DNA of 64,000 bases, from positions 124,001 through 188,000 of the forward strand of contig CAJTXN010000002.1 in the NCBI GenBank assembly GCA_910583605.1, given 5' to 3'. The stretch comes from an uncultured Lachnospiraceae bacterium. GTDB taxonomy: Bacteria; Bacillota; Clostridia; Lachnospirales; Lachnospiraceae. The notes under the pieces are model-generated. The model saw nothing but the letters and a program-made list of their open reading frames with translations. It did not search any database and was not told where the DNA came from. The first letter of the stretch is position 1; each line of letters opens with the position of its first letter. Of this stretch, positions 27,309 through 36,738 are shown in pieces. The translations under genes and the position numbers were made by a program.

Positions 27309-28451
27309 ATGGCTGCAGGCATATATGTTCATATCCCTTTTTGTAGAAAAAAATGTCTCTACTGTGATTTTGCTTCGGGTGTGGCAGATGAGCAAAGAAT
27401 GTTGCAATATCATAAGGCTCTTTTATTTGAAATTACACATACGGATATGAAAAAGGAAAGTGCGGACTCTTTATTTTTCGGAGGCGGAACACCTTCCATT
27501 TATCCGGTTTCCTTTATGGAAGAGCTGATATCTGCACTGAAGCCGTTTTTGCATAAAGAAAATACGGAAATAACACTGGAAGCAAATCCCGGTACCCTAA
27601 CATATAAAAATCTGCAAAAATACCGAAGCATGGGATTCGGGCGCTTAAGCATGGGATTACAATCCGCAGACAATGAGGAATTAAAAACCCTGGGACGGAT
27701 ACATACTTACGAAGCCTTTGAACAGTCTTTTAATCTGGCGAGAAAAGCAGGATTTACCAATATAAATGTGGATATTATTTCCGCTGTTCCCGGGCAGACC
27801 TTTGAATCATTTCAAACTACATTACGGAGGGTACAGGAATTAAATCCGGAGCATATTTCCGCATACAGTCTGATTGTGGAAGAAGGAACCCCGTTTTATG
27901 AAAAATACGGAGAAGGAAAACCATATGAGAATCTGCTCCCCGATGAAGAAACGGACCGGGCAATGTACCATTTTACCGGAGCATTTTTAAAATCAAAAGG
28001 GTATGGCAGATATGAGATATCCAATTATGCAAAACCCGGTTATGAATGCAGGCATAATCTGAAATACTGGTCCATGGAGGAGTATTACGGATTCGGACTG
28101 TCGGCAGCTTCCAAAGCGGGAAACAAACGTTATGTCAACACATCGGATATGGAATGTTATTGTATGCTGCCTGTACATGGCAGGATAGCAGATATCAGGG
28201 CAGAGGAGCATATACAGACTGAACGGGATGAAATGGAAGAATTTATGTTTCTGGGACTGCGGAAAATGAACGGAATATCGTCAGAGGGATTTACGAAGAG
28301 ATTCGGGGTCTCATGCAGACAGGTATATGGCAGCGTGATTGACCGGTTTGTCACGGAGGGACTGCTGGAAGAATCCGGAGAAGGGCTGAGACTGACAGAA
28401 AAAGGAATTGATGTCAGTAATGTGGTATTTTCGGAATTTATCTTTGGATAA
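27309..28451 (+). CDS. hemW: Heme chaperone HemW (radical SAM)
   Basis: Oxygen-independent coproporphyrinogen oxidase-like protein now regarded as a heme-binding chaperone (HemW) rather than an oxidase. The cluster motif is CRKKCLYCDF with Cys12, Cys16 and Cys19, followed by FFGGGTPS and EITLEANPGTL-like strands (TEITLEANPGT), then VDIISAVPGQT and HISAYSLIVEEGTPF. The C-terminal HemW domain shows EYYGFGLSAAS and EFMFLGLRKMNGIS. At 380 aa it is typical. AGGTGG sits ahead of the ATG. Probably transcribed with lepA. Confidence 0.94.
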   Translation: MAAGIYVHIPFCRKKCLYCDFASGVADEQRMLQYHKALLFEITHTDMKKESADSLFFGGGTPSIYPVSFMEELISALKPFLHKENTEITLEANPGTLTYKNLQKYRSMGFGRLSMGLQSADNEELKTLGRIHTYEAFEQSFNLARKAGFTNINVDIISAVPGQTFESFQTTLRRVQELNPEHISAYSLIVEEGTPFYEKYGEGKPYENLLPDEETDRAMYHFTGAFLKSKGYGRYEISNYAKPGYECRHNLKYWSMEEYYGFGLSAASKAGNKRYVNTSDMECYCMLPVHGRIADIRAEEHIQTERDEMEEFMFLGLRKMNGISSEGFTKRFGVSCRQVYGSVIDRFVTEGLLEESGEGLRLTEKGIDVSNVVFSEFIFG

Positions 28452-28464
28452 GGGGGGAATAATT

Positions 28465-28499
28465 TGCTGGCAGGACTCAGTTTCTTTTCCTTGCCAGCA
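28465..28499 (+). other. Hairpin downstream of hemW, possible weak terminator
   Basis: A 10-bp stem with one G-U (28465-28474 with 28490-28499, TGCTGGCA arms) lies just after the hemW stop. There is no T run directly behind it, so termination is uncertain. Confidence 0.35.
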
Positions 28500-28564
28500 T
28501 ACAGCGGATGTTCCGGGGGACGCCTGCGTCCGGCTAGTCATACAATAAAAAAAATATAAAGTCC

Positions 28565-28593
28565 TTGTTACATCATACCATATTTAGTATAAT
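28565..28593 (+). promoter_or_regulatory. Promoter of the DUF6106-like gene
   Basis: TTGTTA at 28565-28570, 17 bases, TATAAT at 28588-28593. Confidence 0.7.
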
Positions 28594-28660
28594 TGATTCA
28601 GTCAATGATTATATAAAGTATTACCGCCTGTGAAACAGAGGCAGAAAAGGAGGCTCCGAA

Positions 28661-29182
28661 ATGGGAGACGTATATCATGAATATTTAATAAAACAGAAAA
28701 TGACTGCTGTAGGAATAATGTTAAGGGTATTCAGTATTATCGTGTGTATTGGAGGATTTTGTACATTATTTATAATCGGTTCGTTGGGAGCATTGATAGA
28801 GTGTCTGCTGGTTTATTTGACCATATGGGTATTTAAAAGAACCGATGTTGAAATTGAATATTGTTATCTGAGCGGGGAATGTCAGTTTGATAAGATATTC
28901 GGACGCAGTAAACGAAAAGGATGCGGCAAATTAGACATAAATCAGATGGAGATTATGGCATTGGAAGGTTCTCCGGAATTGGAATCTTTTGAAAAGGAAA
29001 ATTACAGGGTTCGGGACTTTTCCACATTGGAAAAAGGCGCCAGAAGGTATGTGGCATTTGTCAGGAAAGATTCTGAACTGATCAAGGTGATTTTTGAGCC
29101 AAATGATGATATTCTGGAATCCATGCAGATGGCAGCTCCGAGAAAAGTACTGATACCGAGGGAGATTCCTTCCCGGACTTGA
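28661..29182 (+). CDS. Conserved membrane protein, probable DUF6106 family
   Basis: A 173-aa protein with two adjacent membrane helices at about residues 18-60 (MLRVFSIIVCIGGFC and LIECLLVYLTIWVF) and a cytoplasmic C-terminal domain. That domain contains VEIEYCYLSGECQFDKIFG, GCGKLDINQMEIMA and YVAFVRKDSELIKVIFEP. I associate this architecture with the Clostridia-specific DUF6106 family; the domain resembles a PH-like beta fold but no function is known. An AAGGAGG site precedes the ATG. It has its own promoter and lies ahead of guaB, which has a separate promoter. Confidence 0.7.
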   Translation: MGDVYHEYLIKQKMTAVGIMLRVFSIIVCIGGFCTLFIIGSLGALIECLLVYLTIWVFKRTDVEIEYCYLSGECQFDKIFGRSKRKGCGKLDINQMEIMALEGSPELESFEKENYRVRDFSTLEKGARRYVAFVRKDSELIKVIFEPNDDILESMQMAAPRKVLIPREIPSRT

Positions 29183-29191
29183 AAAAAGAGT

Positions 29192-29220
29192 TTGACATCC
29201 CCATCTAATTTTGATAAAAT
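29192..29220 (+). promoter_or_regulatory. Promoter of guaB
   Basis: Consensus TTGACA at 29192-29197, 17 bases, TAAAAT at 29215-29220, about 35 bases ahead of the guaB start. Confidence 0.8.
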
Positions 29221-29254
29221 TGATAAAATTTAGAGAAAGTGAGGACAAGAGAAA

Positions 29255-30712
29255 ATGGGACAAATTGTTGGCGATGGAATAACATTTGATGACGTGTTAT
29301 TGGTACCGGGTTATTCAGAAGTTACTCCGAATATGGTTGACTTATCAACATATCTTACTAAAAGTATTAAGCTTAACATTCCGATGATGAGTGCAGGTAT
29401 GGACACAGTAACAGAACATAGAATGGCGATTGCAATGGCCAGACAGGGTGGTATCGGAATTATTCATAAGAATATGTCCATTGAAGCACAGGCAGAAGAA
29501 GTAGATAAAGTAAAGCGTTCAGAAAACGGAGTGATTACCGATCCGTTTTATTTATCACCGGAACATACATTAGAGGATGCTAACAACCTGATGGCGAAAT
29601 TCCGAATTTCAGGTGTTCCTATTACAACAGAGGATAAAAAACTGGTAGGTATTATTACAAACCGCGATCTGAAGTTTGAAACGGATTTCAGTAAGAAAAT
29701 CAAAGATTCCATGACATCAGAAGGTCTTGTAACGGCTAAGGAAGGAATCACACTGGAGGAAGCCAAGGCAATTCTTGCAAAAGCCAGAAAAGAGAAGCTT
29801 CCGATCGTTGATGATAACTATGTGTTAAAGGGCCTTATTACTATAAAAGATATTGAAAAGCAGATTAAGTATCCGTTATCTGCAAAGGATTCCCAGGGCA
29901 GGCTGCTCTGCGGTGCGGCAGTGGGTATTACCAAAAATATTATGGAACGTGTGGATGCACTGGTAAAAGTAAAGGTTGATGTAATTGTTATTGATTCTGC
30001 CCACGGACATTCCAAGAATATTATTGATACGGTTAAAATGGTAAAACAGACATATCCGGACTTACAGGTGATAGCAGGAAATATTGCCACAGGTGATGCT
30101 GCAAAGGCATTGATCGAAGCAGGTGTGGATGCCGTTAAAGTCGGTATCGGACCGGGTTCCATTTGTACCACACGTGTGGTTGCAGGTATCGGAGTTCCCC
30201 AGATTACGGCTATCATGGATTGCTATGAAGTGGCAAAAGAGCATGGCATACCTGTAATTGCAGATGGCGGTATTAAGTTTTCCGGCGATATGACAAAGGC
30301 AATTGCGGCCGGCGCCAATGTCTGCATGATGGGAAGCATCTTTGCCGGATGTGATGAAAGTCCGGGAACATTTGAATTATATCAGGGACGAAAATATAAG
30401 GTATATCGTGGTATGGGTTCCATTGCGGCAATGGAAAACGGAAGTAAAGACAGATATTTCCAGACCGATGCAAAGAAACTGGTTCCAGAAGGCGTGGAAG
30501 GACGTGTGGCATACAAGGGAACCGTGGAAGATACCGTATTCCAGCTTGTAGGAGGTATCCGCTCCGGTATGGGATACTGCGGTGCGAAGGATATAGAAAC
30601 GCTTAAAAAGGAAGGGAAGTTTGTTAAGATTTCGCCTGCTTCGCTGAAAGAGAGTCATCCGCATGATATTCATATTACAAAAGAGGCTCCAAACTATAGT
30701 ATTGATGTATAA
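29255..30712 (+). CDS. guaB: Inosine-5'-monophosphate dehydrogenase
   Basis: Oxidises IMP to XMP, the committed step to guanine nucleotides. The N-terminal FDDVLLVPGYS marks the family. A pair of CBS domains sits at about residues 95-205 (SGVPITTEDKKLVGIITNRD, KLPIVDDNYVLKGLITIKD). The catalytic loop reads GPGSICTTR with the active-site Cys, followed by ADGGIKFSGD, MMGSIFAG and the flap YRGMGS. At 485 aa it is full length. Monocistronic between its own promoter and a terminator. Confidence 0.97.
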   Translation: MGQIVGDGITFDDVLLVPGYSEVTPNMVDLSTYLTKSIKLNIPMMSAGMDTVTEHRMAIAMARQGGIGIIHKNMSIEAQAEEVDKVKRSENGVITDPFYLSPEHTLEDANNLMAKFRISGVPITTEDKKLVGIITNRDLKFETDFSKKIKDSMTSEGLVTAKEGITLEEAKAILAKARKEKLPIVDDNYVLKGLITIKDIEKQIKYPLSAKDSQGRLLCGAAVGITKNIMERVDALVKVKVDVIVIDSAHGHSKNIIDTVKMVKQTYPDLQVIAGNIATGDAAKALIEAGVDAVKVGIGPGSICTTRVVAGIGVPQITAIMDCYEVAKEHGIPVIADGGIKFSGDMTKAIAAGANVCMMGSIFAGCDESPGTFELYQGRKYKVYRGMGSIAAMENGSKDRYFQTDAKKLVPEGVEGRVAYKGTVEDTVFQLVGGIRSGMGYCGAKDIETLKKEGKFVKISPASLKESHPHDIHITKEAPNYSIDV

Positions 30713-30749
30713 AATGTCCTCTGAAAGAAAAATTAACAAAAATGAAAGA

Positions 30750-30789
30750 AAATATCAGTTCATATTATTGTATGGACTGATATTTTTTT
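30750..30789 (+). terminator. Intrinsic terminator after guaB
   Basis: A 13-bp stem with one G-U (30750-30762 with 30773-30785) followed by a T run to 30789. The promoter of the next gene overlaps it. Confidence 0.85.
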
Positions 30790-30796
30790 GTATAAT
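30768..30796 (+). promoter_or_regulatory. Predicted promoter of the GH31 gene, overlapping the guaB terminator
   Basis: TTGTAT at 30768-30773, 17 bases, perfect TATAAT at 30791-30796. The -35 box lies in the loop and right arm of the guaB terminator. Confidence 0.65.
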
Positions 30797-30835
30797 GGAA
30801 AAGATAGAAAGCATAAAATAATCAGGTGGGAGAAG

Positions 30836-32845
30836 ATGAACATGGTCAGCAAAATCAGATTTGGAAATCCGGTTCCAACAGGAGCGGTGGAGAACAAAAC
30901 AGCAGATGTTAATGGGGAAGCATTGCTCAGGTATTTTGAGAAAACAGAACGGGGATTCCGGTACCGGATGGGGAAGAACGACGCGGTCTATGGTCTTGGT
31001 GAGGCAAACCGCGGTATTAATAAACGGGGATATCAATATGTAAGCTATTGTACTGATGATCCCAATCATACGGAAGAAAAACTGTCGCTGTATGGAGCGC
31101 ATAATTTTATTGTTATAGATGGAGACAGCTCTTTTGGTGTATTTATTGATAATCCGGGCAAAGTTACTTTCGATATCGGTTATGAAAAGACGGATGAACT
31201 GAATATTATACCGGAATACGAAGAGTTGGACTTTTATATAATAGAAGGTGATGGAATAAAGGATATTGTCAGACAGTTCCGGGCGTTGATCGGACAATCT
31301 TATATTCCGCCGAGATGGGCATTTGGATACCAGCAGTGCAGATGGAGTTATATGGATGCCGATGCCGTTCGGGAAGTGGTGGACGGATATGAAAACTGTG
31401 GGATTCCGTTAACTGCGGTTTATCTGGACATTGATTATATGGAAGCCTATAAAGATTTTACAATCAGTGATGAGAGATTTCCGGACTTCGGAAACTTTGT
31501 AAAAGAGATGAAGGCGAAGAATATTCATCTGGTTCCCATCATTGATGCAGGTGTTAAAATTGAAGAAGGATATGACGTCTATGAAGAAGGGGCAGCAGAA
31601 GGTTATTTTGTGAAAGACAAAGAGGGAAAAGATTATGTGACTGCCGTATGGCCGGGACTTACGCATTTTCCTGATTTTCTGAATTCGGAAGCCAGACGCT
31701 GGTTCGGATTAAAATACAAGACGCTGACAGACAAAGGAATTGACGGATTTTGGAACGATATGAACGAGCCGGCAATTTTTTATACGGAAAGGGGTATTGA
31801 AGAGGTAAAGGGGCTTTTAAAGCCGGAAGCCGGAAAAGAGGATATTTCCACGGATAAACTGATGGAGTTAAAATGGAAATTAAATGAATTAGCCAATAAC
31901 GACAGTGATTATAAAGCAATGTATCACAATATGGACGGTCAGCTTGTGAATCACGACCGGGTACACAATCTGTACGGATATAACATGACAAAAGCGGCAG
32001 CGGAAGGACTGGCGGAACTGCGGCCGGGAGAACGGACACTGTTGTTCTCGCGTTCTTCTTATATCGGTATGCACCGTTATGGGGGAATCTGGATGGGAGA
32101 TAACCAGGCATGGTGGTCCCATATCCTTTTAAATTTAAAAATGCTGCCATCTTTAAATATGTGCGGTTTTCTGTATATTGGTGCGGATATCGGAGGATTT
32201 GGAAGCAATACCACCAGAGAACTGCTGCTTCGCTGGCTGGCACTGGGAGTATTTACACCGCTGATGCGGAATCATGCGGCGCTGGGAACCAGACTGCAGG
32301 AGTGCTTCCGGTTTGAACATACTGAAGATTTTAAGTCTGTAATCAGCTGCAGATATCGTCTGCTGCCGTATCTGTACAGTGAGTACTTAAAATCCGTATA
32401 TGAAAATGAAATGATGTTCCGCCCGCTGGCATTTGATTACAGCGGAGATGAAATCTCAGGAAATGTGGAAGACCAGCTTATGCTGGGAAATGAGGTTATG
32501 ATTGCTCCGGTATATACCCAGAATGCTTCCGGAAGATATGTATATCTGCCGGAAAACATGACCATGATCGTCATGCATGAGGACGGAGAAGAAGAAAAGG
32601 CCATGGATAAAGGCATTCATTTTGTGGAAATGCCGTTGAACAGGGTTGTATTTTTTGTAAAAGCAGATGTCAAAATTCCGGTTGTGAGTACGGATTATGG
32701 CAGGAACGTATGTAATGGTACAATGGAAAACATTGCTGTTTCTGAGATATCATGGCTGGGTAAAAAAGATAAAAGATACCGGATGTATATGGATAACGGA
32801 CATTCCCAAAATAAAAAGGACGATGTTTTGGTTATGGAACTTTAA
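30836..32845 (+). CDS. Glycoside hydrolase family 31, probable alpha-glucosidase
   Basis: Retaining alpha-glycosidase with the GH31 barrel. The catalytic nucleophile motif is DGFWNDMNEPAIF (the Asp of DMNE). Other family signatures are PPRWAFGYQQCRWSYMD, YLDIDYME, WPGLTHFPDF, GIWMGDNQAWWSH, IGADIGGFG and FTPLMRNHA. A beta-sandwich N-terminal domain (about 1-135) includes VYGLGEANRGI. About 669 aa with no signal peptide, so it should act inside the cell on imported alpha-glucosides or maltooligosaccharides; xylosidase activity cannot be ruled out. The start at ATG 30836 follows GGTGGGAG. It is 15 bases ahead of greA. Confidence 0.93.
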   Translation: MNMVSKIRFGNPVPTGAVENKTADVNGEALLRYFEKTERGFRYRMGKNDAVYGLGEANRGINKRGYQYVSYCTDDPNHTEEKLSLYGAHNFIVIDGDSSFGVFIDNPGKVTFDIGYEKTDELNIIPEYEELDFYIIEGDGIKDIVRQFRALIGQSYIPPRWAFGYQQCRWSYMDADAVREVVDGYENCGIPLTAVYLDIDYMEAYKDFTISDERFPDFGNFVKEMKAKNIHLVPIIDAGVKIEEGYDVYEEGAAEGYFVKDKEGKDYVTAVWPGLTHFPDFLNSEARRWFGLKYKTLTDKGIDGFWNDMNEPAIFYTERGIEEVKGLLKPEAGKEDISTDKLMELKWKLNELANNDSDYKAMYHNMDGQLVNHDRVHNLYGYNMTKAAAEGLAELRPGERTLLFSRSSYIGMHRYGGIWMGDNQAWWSHILLNLKMLPSLNMCGFLYIGADIGGFGSNTTRELLLRWLALGVFTPLMRNHAALGTRLQECFRFEHTEDFKSVISCRYRLLPYLYSEYLKSVYENEMMFRPLAFDYSGDEISGNVEDQLMLGNEVMIAPVYTQNASGRYVYLPENMTMIVMHEDGEEEKAMDKGIHFVEMPLNRVVFFVKADVKIPVVSTDYGRNVCNGTMENIAVSEISWLGKKDKRYRMYMDNGHSQNKKDDVLVMEL

Positions 32846-32859
32846 AGGATGGTAATAGA

Positions 32860-33363
32860 ATGTCAAATGATTTAACAAAAAATGATATAAAAAAAATAGA
32901 AGAAGAGATTGAATACAGAAAAACAGTGGTACGGAAAGAGGCTATAGAAGCTGTAAAAGAAGCAAGGGCACACGGAGATTTAAGTGAAAATTTTGAATAC
33001 TATGCGGCAAAACGGGATAAGAACAAGAACGAAAGCAGAATCCGGTATCTGGAGCGTATGATTAAAACGGCCCATATTATTGAAGATACATCGGCGGAAG
33101 ATGAAATCGGCCTGTATAGCAAAGTGACATTATATTTTGAAGAAGAGGAGGAAACAGGGGAATATAAAATTGTAACCTCCATTCGGGGAGATTCACTGAA
33201 AAATCTCATAAGTATAGAATCTCCACTGGGAAAAGCATTGCTGGGGCACAAGGCAGGAGACCGGGTATATATTCCGCTGAATGCTGCTGACGGATATTAT
33301 GTTGTGATCCGGTCAATGGAAAAGACCGTGGATGATGGTACGGATGCCATACGCAGTTATTAG
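32860..33363 (+). CDS. greA: Transcription elongation factor GreA family
   Basis: Rescues backtracked RNA polymerase by stimulating transcript cleavage. The N-terminal coiled coil (about 1-75) contains the family motif EARAHGDLSENFEYYAAK, whose acidic tip residues Asp and Glu (GDLSEN) act in the secondary channel. The C-terminal FKBP-like domain ends with SPLGKALLGHKAGDRVYI. 167 aa, close to normal. Phe replaces the more usual Ala in SENxEY. It is separated from the GH31 gene by only 15 bases, an unusual operon partner. Confidence 0.92.
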   Translation: MSNDLTKNDIKKIEEEIEYRKTVVRKEAIEAVKEARAHGDLSENFEYYAAKRDKNKNESRIRYLERMIKTAHIIEDTSAEDEIGLYSKVTLYFEEEEETGEYKIVTSIRGDSLKNLISIESPLGKALLGHKAGDRVYIPLNAADGYYVVIRSMEKTVDDGTDAIRSY

Positions 33364-33420
33364 GGAAGACAGTATTTACAGATATGCAGAAGTGCGGACA
33401 CAGCACAGATGGGAGAAGAT

Positions 33421-36400
33421 ATGAAAATTGAACATAAAGAGTGTATTGAAAAGCTGATTGAGGAACTGGCAATGGACCGGAAGAATACAAAGAAGTGTTT
33501 TTTTAAACACTACAGTTCCTTTGAGTTATATGAAAACGAAATTCTGGCATTGCTCCATAAATATTCGTCAGAATATAATTTTGTGTTTTATGAATTTGCC
33601 GGAGATATTTTGCAGGATGCTTACTGTCCCTTTTTAAACCTGATTCGTGACTTATATTATGAACATTATGCGGATAAGGATATTAAACTTTTTTTAAAGG
33701 AGTGCAGTGTCTATCCGTTGCAGAGGACTTTATTTGAGAGCTATATAAAACATGGGTTATGCAGACGGGAAGAGGATATCATCCCAAGGGAAGGCGGGTA
33801 TGAGCATGAAAGATTTATCCAGTCCGTGTGTAATATTCTTGAATATATGACACAAGACCATAAGCTGATACTGATATTAAATAAACTGCATTTGGCGCAG
33901 ATGTCCACACTTCAGCTGTTGCAGGAACTGGTTTGGCATAGGGACTTAAATAATATGGTATTGGTGGGTACGTATAATGAGTCTTTTAACGTAAGCATAT
34001 ATATGCTTAAAGACTGGCTTCGCTTTAAAGAAAAACTGGATGAGAGTGATTTTATCATCAAATGTGATGATGAAGAAGTATCCGGAATGGATAATGATAT
34101 AACTGCGGTATTTGAACCGGATATCGCAGAAATTAATACATACATAAAAAAAATAAATGATATGATATATTCACTTGCATTCCGGCAGGCAGACTATTAT
34201 ATGGAGATTATTTATCATGCCATTGAAATTAATAAAATGGATGTAGGCAAGAAAATCAGAATCCGAATTTTACTGATGTATGCTGCGGTGGCTGTATATA
34301 ACGGACAGAGTAAACATGCTTATGTATTATGCAAAAAAGTACAGGATTCGGATTATTTATATCAGGATATTGATTCCCAGTATAATTATTATTGTGTTCT
34401 TGCACTTGTGCTGCTGTATTCCGGTCAGCGGAAACAGGCATTATCCGCAGTGGAGAATGCCAGGGCAATGGCCAGAAGTATGGACGGGAAAGAAAAACTG
34501 ATTCAGGTTGATATGCTGGATATACTGGTTTTGTTAAACGGATGTCAGGACACCTTTGTATGGGATGTATCCATGGAAATACCAAAGGCAATCTTAACCG
34601 TTGCGGAGCAGAATAACCAGAAGAATCATCTGGCATATGCATATCTGTTTGGCTTTATTGATATGGAAACCATGAAATCAGGTTCCATGGAAACCGTTAA
34701 ATTAGATCATTCAGATTATTTCATTAAGGGAATTCAGATAGCGAAAGAGATTGACAATATTGAACTTCAGTTACTTGCATGGCAGAAAAATGCAGTGGCG
34801 GCTTCTGCTTCCGGCCGGTTTGAAGATATTATCCGGTATTATAACAAGTGTATGGAGATTATTGAAGGACTGGAACGGCCCTGGGATGAAATACAGATTT
34901 ATAACGGAGTCGGTTACAGCTGTATCTTAAATGAAAAGTATGATATGGCAAATGAATATTTTAAAAAGGCGCTGAGGATTTCATTGGAAATGGAAAATTC
35001 CACGATGATAATAGAAGCGATATATAATATGTCGGTAAACGGTATTGCCATGGGAGATTATAAAGCCGTCGTACATTACATAACAACAGAACTGAAAGCA
35101 ATGGAAATCCTACGGATAGAGAGAATACGAACCTGTAATAAATCAAAATTGTATGGAATGTTAATATTTGCATATATTAAACTTGAAATGTTGTATGATG
35201 CAAAATTATATTTTGATAAAATGAAGACCACACTGACACCGTTTCTGGAAGATGAGAATATGAACTGTGACGGTTGGGAAGATGATATTTTCCTGTTCCA
35301 TCTGGTACGGGGAATGCTTTATAAAGCAGACGGTCATTACAGGGAAGCCAATGATTCTTATGTTAAGGGAAGATTTATCTGGAATAAGGCGCGAAGCAAA
35401 CAGGAATATGTTTATGCCAGATTTGTTGAAGAAGAAGCCAAAATCCATGAAATATTCGGGGAAGAAGAAAAACGGAAAAATATACTGGAAAACGGAATTG
35501 CTTTTTGTACAAAAAATAAACTGTTGAATAATGCAGAACGGTTGCAATTCCTGCTGGAAAACAAAACTTTTGAGCAGGAAGTATATGCGAGCGCGTTAAC
35601 AGAATCGGATTTACAGCTTGTAATAAAAGCAATTTCCGTATCCGGTCTGAAACAGGAATTAAAAAACAGAAATAAAATGCTGGATTTCTTCGAATCCTGG
35701 GTAGAAGTTCTGAATCAGACCTGTGAATCCGTGGAAGAACTGATTTATGATTCCCTGAATATGCTGCAGAATAGTTTTAACATTGATAATCTGATTTATA
35801 TTGATGTGGTAAATGAGAATCCGGTCATCCGGTTTAAAGATAAAAACATGGATTTTAATCCTGTTCAGGCCAGGTTTCTGCTGGATTATATGAAACGGAA
35901 CCGAAAGAAGCTCATTGTTTCCAGATTTGAAAAATCATTTACCATCCATGAGGAACTGATATCTATTTTTGCGAAAAACAGTATTGCCTCCATGATCGTG
36001 ATACCGTTTTTGAAAAATGATAAAATAAGAGGAATTTTTGTTACCATAAGCGGCAGATATGCCAATTTTACCGAAAATGTAAATGTATTTTCGGAGGATG
36101 ATGCCAATGCGTTCCGAACCGCTTTCCGGGAACTTCTGGAAGCAGTTAACAGGGAAGAGATTAAGAAACAGTTAAAGTGCAGTTCCATAACGGATACGCT
36201 GACCGGTCTGAACAACCGGCAGGGATTGAAGCAATATTTTGAGGAACAGTTTCATACACCGGAGAAATTCAGAACGCGGCCGGAACAGAAACAGTTTACC
36301 ATTCTTTATATGGATTTGGATAATTTTAAATATTGTAATGATCATTTCGGACACGATGCAGGTGATGCAGTTATTGTTGCATTCTCCCGGTTATTGGAAA

Positions 36401-36738
36401 GTTCCGCCGGAAAGGAAGACTGTGTGGTGCGGTATGGCGGAGATGAATTTCTTATCATTCTGAATAACCGGACGGAAGACTACGGTGTTCATATCGCACA
36501 GAAAATTCTGGAACATATTGATGAAAACCAGGGATTTAAGTCAACGATAGAAACAGTCTGTGAAAAGGAAACCGATATACCGAAAGTTCATCAGATCAGT
36601 TGTTCCATTGGCATTGCGGCCGGGAAAACAGGTTCTTTTTCGGGAATATCCAAAATATTGAAACATGCAGACGAAGCTTTATATCATGTAAAGAAGACGA
36701 CAAAACATGATTATTTTGTATGGAGGAAAACGGATTGA
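33421..36738 (+). CDS. Large regulatory protein: degenerate ATPase, TPR, GAF and GGDEF domains
   Basis: About 1105 aa; ATG 33421 is chosen for GGGAG ten bases upstream. The N-terminal 220 residues look like the AAA ATPase of MalT/LuxR-type regulators. There is no Walker A loop, and the Walker B position reads LILILNKLHLA with Asn for the acidic residue. Residues about 235-640 are a helical TPR-like repeat region. A GAF-like domain (about 745-890) is followed by a diguanylate cyclase domain with the intact active site RYGGDEF at 1006-1010 and FGHDAGD. The inhibitory RxxD site is absent (GKED). The protein should make cyclic di-GMP under control of proteins or ligands bound to the long sensory half. 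No membrane segment. Confidence 0.85.
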   Translation: MKIEHKECIEKLIEELAMDRKNTKKCFFKHYSSFELYENEILALLHKYSSEYNFVFYEFAGDILQDAYCPFLNLIRDLYYEHYADKDIKLFLKECSVYPLQRTLFESYIKHGLCRREEDIIPREGGYEHERFIQSVCNILEYMTQDHKLILILNKLHLAQMSTLQLLQELVWHRDLNNMVLVGTYNESFNVSIYMLKDWLRFKEKLDESDFIIKCDDEEVSGMDNDITAVFEPDIAEINTYIKKINDMIYSLAFRQADYYMEIIYHAIEINKMDVGKKIRIRILLMYAAVAVYNGQSKHAYVLCKKVQDSDYLYQDIDSQYNYYCVLALVLLYSGQRKQALSAVENARAMARSMDGKEKLIQVDMLDILVLLNGCQDTFVWDVSMEIPKAILTVAEQNNQKNHLAYAYLFGFIDMETMKSGSMETVKLDHSDYFIKGIQIAKEIDNIELQLLAWQKNAVAASASGRFEDIIRYYNKCMEIIEGLERPWDEIQIYNGVGYSCILNEKYDMANEYFKKALRISLEMENSTMIIEAIYNMSVNGIAMGDYKAVVHYITTELKAMEILRIERIRTCNKSKLYGMLIFAYIKLEMLYDAKLYFDKMKTTLTPFLEDENMNCDGWEDDIFLFHLVRGMLYKADGHYREANDSYVKGRFIWNKARSKQEYVYARFVEEEAKIHEIFGEEEKRKNILENGIAFCTKNKLLNNAERLQFLLENKTFEQEVYASALTESDLQLVIKAISVSGLKQELKNRNKMLDFFESWVEVLNQTCESVEELIYDSLNMLQNSFNIDNLIYIDVVNENPVIRFKDKNMDFNPVQARFLLDYMKRNRKKLIVSRFEKSFTIHEELISIFAKNSIASMIVIPFLKNDKIRGIFVTISGRYANFTENVNVFSEDDANAFRTAFRELLEAVNREEIKKQLKCSSITDTLTGLNNRQGLKQYFEEQFHTPEKFRTRPEQKQFTILYMDLDNFKYCNDHFGHDAGDAVIVAFSRLLESSAGKEDCVVRYGGDEFLIILNNRTEDYGVHIAQKILEHIDENQGFKSTIETVCEKETDIPKVHQISCSIGIAAGKTGSFSGISKILKHADEALYHVKKTTKHDYFVWRKTD

